From Gnetum montanum (lineage: Eukaryota; Streptophyta; Gnetopsida; Gnetales; Gnetaceae): 64,000 bases of DNA. The stretch lies in the NCBI GenBank assembly GCA_015680685.1, contig MNCI01004656.1, forward strand, positions 1,277,459-1,341,458, read 5' to 3'. Position numbers and translations under genes: made by a program. The notes under the pieces were generated by a model. It was not told where the DNA came from. It ran no database searches and worked only from the letters and a program-made list of their open reading frames with translations. Numbering within the stretch: position 1 is the first letter of the stretch; every line of letters begins with the position of its first letter. This document shows, piece after piece, positions 61,032-64,000 of this stretch.

Positions 61032-61847
61032 TGATGAGTCGCGTTTTGGGTGACTGCGATATCGCAGCTCAGTTGTGATATTGCATACGCAATATCGTAG
61101 CCTGTCGCCAGTTCTATAAATAAGAGGTGACTCTCCCTTGTTTTGCATCTAGTTTTAGTTCCTTACCCAAACTCTTGCAGTTTTATCTTCTTAGAGTTAG
61201 AATTATTTTCTAGTGTATGCTCACAATGTGGTGAAAGTAATTGTACGACATCCTTTATTCGAGTGTGACGTACTTGGACACGCACATGACCAGCAATAAA
61301 GATTGAGATTACTTCATCATTGCAACATTCACTTAGTTTAATTAATTAATTATTTAATTGTTATTTACTTTTTTCTTAGTTAATCTCTCTCACCCTTAAA
61401 CTCCTATTAAATGTGGAATGAGTACGACTTAATGAAGAGCATTTAAGTGTGACTACTTGGTAACCTAGTAGTGTACCTAGGCCATGTGCTTGGTAATCCT
61501 AGTGGTATTCATGCACGAGGTCCAAGATGTGTATGGATGATTAAGGAACAGATGCTGATCGCACTTAGGCTAGTTTAGACTCTCTCACCCTCTCTCTCCT
61601 AGATTAGTTAATATTACTTTCCATTGCTTTTAGGAGTAGCATTAGATTAGAAACCCATCATACACCTCACTCTAGACTAAACCATACATGACAAAGCTAA
61701 TACTAGTCTAGGTGGGAAGATAGCGAATTACGACCTAAGGCTAACTGTCTAGATGCCACAACTAGTTCGTCTACAGAGCTTGACCAGATCACGAGTGTAA
61801 CACTTGTATTCGTATGGTTTAGTGTAAGGGTACCTCACCAGTCATCA
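61032..61847 (+). repeat. 3' LTR of element E
   Basis: Starts TGATGAGTCGCG and ends CAGTCATCA. It has two palindromes upstream of TATAAATA (61115-61122): GCGATATCGC (61056-61065) and GATATTGC..GCAATATC (61077-61096). Confidence 0.95.
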
Positions 61848-61852
61848 ATGAT
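61848..61852 (+). repeat. Target-site duplication of element E, right
   Basis: ATGAT, identical to 53217-53221. Confidence 0.9.
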
Positions 61853-62946
61853 GCAGAGGAAGAGGTTTATATGAAGCATATTGAAGGGTTTTTCTCTAGT
61901 GATGATGAGCAATTGGTATCAAAGCTTAAGAAATCCATATATGAATTGAAACAAGCCTCCTGTCAATGGTACTCAAAATTCCATGATATCATCACTTCAT
62001 TTGGTTTTGAATAAAACATCATGGTTCAATGTATATACTAGAAGATCAATGGGAGAAAAATCTATTTCCTTATTCTATATGTGGATGATATCCTTCTTGT
62101 AACCAATAATAGTGGAATTCTATATAAGGTGAAACATTTGCTTTCTAAGAATTTTGACATGAAGGATCTAGGTGAGGCATCTTATGTCATTGGCGTTTAG
62201 ATCCATAGGGACAAATCTAGATGTATTCTGGGACTATTACAGGAAAGCTATATCAATGAACTTTTAGAGAGGTTTCAAATGAAAGATTGTTCATCAAGTA
62301 TAGCACCCATTGTCAAGGGTGATAGGTTCAATTTGAACGAGTGCCCTACGAATGAGTTAGAGAATTGTTAGATGAGAAACATTACATTTGTTGTGGGAAT
62401 GTTGGGTAGATATCAAAGTAATCTAGGTCTTGACCAATGGAGGGCTGCAAAGAAAGTGATGAGGTACCTTCAAGGTACAAAAGACTACATGCTTATGTAT
62501 AAATCCACTAACTCCTTGGAGGTGACTAGCTACTTTGATTCAGACTTTGTTGGCTATGTTGATTCATGGAAATCCACATGTAGTCATGTTTTTATGCGAG
62601 TTGGAGGGGCTATATCTTGGAGGAGTGGAAAGCAAACTTTGATTGTTGCTTCCATAATGGAGGCAGAGTTCATTTCTTGTTTTGAGGCTACCTCACATGG
62701 TGTATGGTTAAAGAGTTTCATAACAGGGGATAGAATTGTAGATTCTATATTTAAGTCATTAAAAATGTTTTGTGAGAATTTAGTTGTTGTCTTTATGAAT
62801 AAGAATAATAAGAGTGGTAGCCAAAGTGAATACATCAACATAAAGTACTTAGCCATAAGGAAACACACCAAGAAAAACAAAGTAGTCATTGGGCATATAA
62901 GCACTAAATCAATGATAGTTGCTCCTTTGGCAAAAGAAATTCCATA
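61853..62946 (+). pseudogene. Copia pol, part 2: RT C-terminal half and RNase H
   Basis: Resumes the RT interrupted at 53221: EEEVYMKHIEGF (near 61860), LKKSIYELKQA (near 61925), the active-site box LYVDDILLVTNN (near 62075-62110), and MKDLGEASYVIGV (near 62160). RNase H is open from 62372 to 62946: AAKKVMRYLQGTKDYML, SDFVGYVDSWKSTCSHVF, ISWRSGKQTLIVASIMEAEF and KHTKKNKVVIGHIS. The usual ADxxTK tail reads IVAPLAKEIP and ends at 62946-62948. Stops before 62370 disable it. Confidence 0.9.
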
Positions 62947-63276
62947 AAAGTCATTTAAGGATCATGTAGTTTGGATGGGGCTTGGTTCTATAATGCAATT
63001 TGTTCTATGTACAATTTTACAGTCTTAATAAAACTCTTATTTAGTTGTGCTATTTTCTCATATGGTTTGTGCATATAGTTATTAGAAAAGATACAAATAT
63101 GGTAGGACCTAAAATGAAATTGGGTTTTTTTACAAAGTTAAGTTACCATATAAGGAATTAAGTTTTGAGAGATAATACATTGTAATACATGGAAGATAAT
63201 ACTCACATTGAGAGGAACTATCGTCATGTTTTATCATTTATTTCTTGAAATTTGGATTTGATTAAATATGTAGACC

Positions 63277-63287
63277 AAGTGGGAGAT
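63277..63287 (+). promoter_or_regulatory. Polypurine tract of the Copia element
   Basis: AAGTGGGAGAT immediately before the 3' LTR start TGTAATC, the typical Copia polypurine tract. Confidence 0.8.
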
Positions 63288-63745
63288 TGTAATCTATGTC
63301 AATGCGTTTACGCATTGTTGATAATGTGCTTCCTCATTTCCGTGTTGGTCTTAAGGTGACCTCCATATTCCATAACGTGGCCTCCATATCCGATAATGGA
63401 TAACACATTTTTTTGTTGAAGTTGGGATGGCGTCCACATCTAGATGGGGTTTTGGTTTCTCATTTCTCAAAATTTTCTCATGATAACTAATTTTGTGGCC
63501 TATAAATAAGTTCTTGATGGGAGAATAAAGACACCATGAGTCACCATAGGATTGCAGTTTTGGTCCCTTTCATAGATGCTTAAAGGTTGCATACATAATC
63601 ATTGTAGAGCATCAATGTCAAAAAAGAATTTGAATACCAAGATTAATTGAAGGCATCAATAGATGGAGGTCAATTCCATTTGCTTCTACATTTTGTACTT
63701 TGATTACTTGTGCAATTTGGTTTTTTGCACAATTATTTATTTACA
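63288..63745 (+). repeat. 3' LTR of the Copia element
   Basis: Begins TGTAATCTATGTCAATG and ends TTATTTACA. 458 bases, aligned with 49054-49510; many transitions separate the two. Confidence 0.9.
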
Positions 63746-64000
63746 TTTGCAAAATGATTGATGATAACCCATCAACATTGTAGAGAATGTAACTTTAAAT
63801 TTGCAAGCAAGCTTGGGTTTTGTTTAACCTAGGGTGCTCTCCTGACTATATGTATGAATCCTGCCAAAACAGAAAAGATAATATGGTTTAGCTTTACACG
63901 AAGTAGCATTTATGGTACTTGTCTAATTGTTATTGGTTACTTTAATTGTTCATGTTCCTTTATTTAATTTTCCATATTTGATTTCTTAATTTGCATGGTT

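Larger units (their letters stand above)
53222..61847 (+). mobile_element. Gypsy element E: complete, non-autonomous, carries gag and ORF3 but no pol
   Basis: Bounded by LTRs 53222-54018 and 61032-61847 with the perfect 5-base target duplication ATGAT, inside Copia reverse transcriptase. The order is LTR, PBS, gag (54163-56030), spacer, internal promoter-like module (57550-57605), ORF3 (58084-60869), polypurine block, LTR. No protease, RT, RNase H or integrase motif occurs anywhere between. It therefore moved with enzymes supplied by a relative. The LTRs are more alike than those of the Copia host, so E is the youngest insertion here. Confidence 0.9.
49054..63745 (+). mobile_element. Copia LTR retrotransposon split by gypsy element E
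   Basis: LTRs of 457 and 458 bases bound a gag-PR-IN-RT-RH order typical of Ty1/copia. The flanking 5 bases TGTGC (49049-49053) and TTTGC (63746-63750) are a target duplication with one change. They lie at a point where the segmental duplication is interrupted (copy 1: GTCTGCAAAATC). Without E the element is about 6.1 kb. The LTRs differ at many positions by eye, so the insertion is old. Confidence 0.9.
42984..64000 (+). repeat. Segmental duplication, copy 2 (with nested insertions)
   Basis: Matches 26708-34778 in order: ORF3 (43233-45958), LTR (46172-47035), flank to about 47580, 48030-49048 (= 33386-34480), then 63751-64000 (= about 34500-34778). The match continues to the last base of the window. 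The Copia element with gypsy E inside separates the last two blocks. Confidence 0.8.

Overview
The window is nuclear DNA of a seed plant. It is AT-rich and intron-bearing and is dominated by old, nested LTR retrotransposons. The decay of the repeats, the stacked nesting and the low gene density suggest a large genome, perhaps a gymnosperm; that is inference. I can support only one intact gene: a six-exon alpha-type carbonic anhydrase on the + strand (36570-38423). It has a signal peptide, a TATA box, repeats in its upstream region and AATAAA signals. A subtilase relic lies near 31.7 kb.

Layout. 1-9 kb: the 3' part of a Ty3/gypsy element (A), with a third ORF (ORF3) and an LTR. That LTR is split by an antisense gag-PR-RT fragment and followed by decayed gag/protease sequence. 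9-12.9 kb: anonymous DNA with simple repeats. 12.9-17.6 kb: decayed gypsy RT, two LINE relics in opposite orientation, and a Copia 5' end. 17.6-23.5 kb: gypsy element B with LTR, PBS and gag but no pol, ending in a truncated 3' LTR. 23.5-30.8 kb: element C, starting in RNase H, then integrase, spacer, ORF3 and 3' LTR. 30.8-43 kb: subtilase relic, carbonic anhydrase gene, SINE-like units and an antisense Copia relic. 43-49 kb: a second copy of the 26.7-34.8 kb segment, including ORF3 and LTR of element D. 49.05-63.75 kb: a Copia element inserted in that second copy. Its reverse transcriptase is split by a complete gypsy element E (53222-61847) with a perfect 5-bp target duplication. 63.75-64 kb: the second segment copy resumes and runs off the window.

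The gypsy elements A-E form one group. LTRs begin TGATGA/TGATAA and end CATCA, the visible PBS sites resemble a tRNA-Asp type, and a conserved polypurine block precedes each 3' LTR. Gag belongs to the Retrotrans_gag class. Pol, where present, is followed by a spacer and a long ORF3 in the position where Athila-type elements carry an env-like ORF. ORF3 occurs four times. Its architecture is an N-terminal domain resembling the 'putative plant transposon protein' domain, a small conserved domain, a long coiled coil, a conserved C-terminal block and a proline-rich tail. Element E keeps gag and ORF3 but has no pol. Upstream of ORF3, E has a palindrome-plus-TATA module that copies the layout of its own LTR promoter. 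Many in-frame TAG codons sit where glutamine is expected, which fits deamination of methylated CAG sites.

The repeated segment looks like a tandem duplication with a unit of about 16.3 kb. If so, a second carbonic anhydrase gene should lie about 1.8 kb past the window end.
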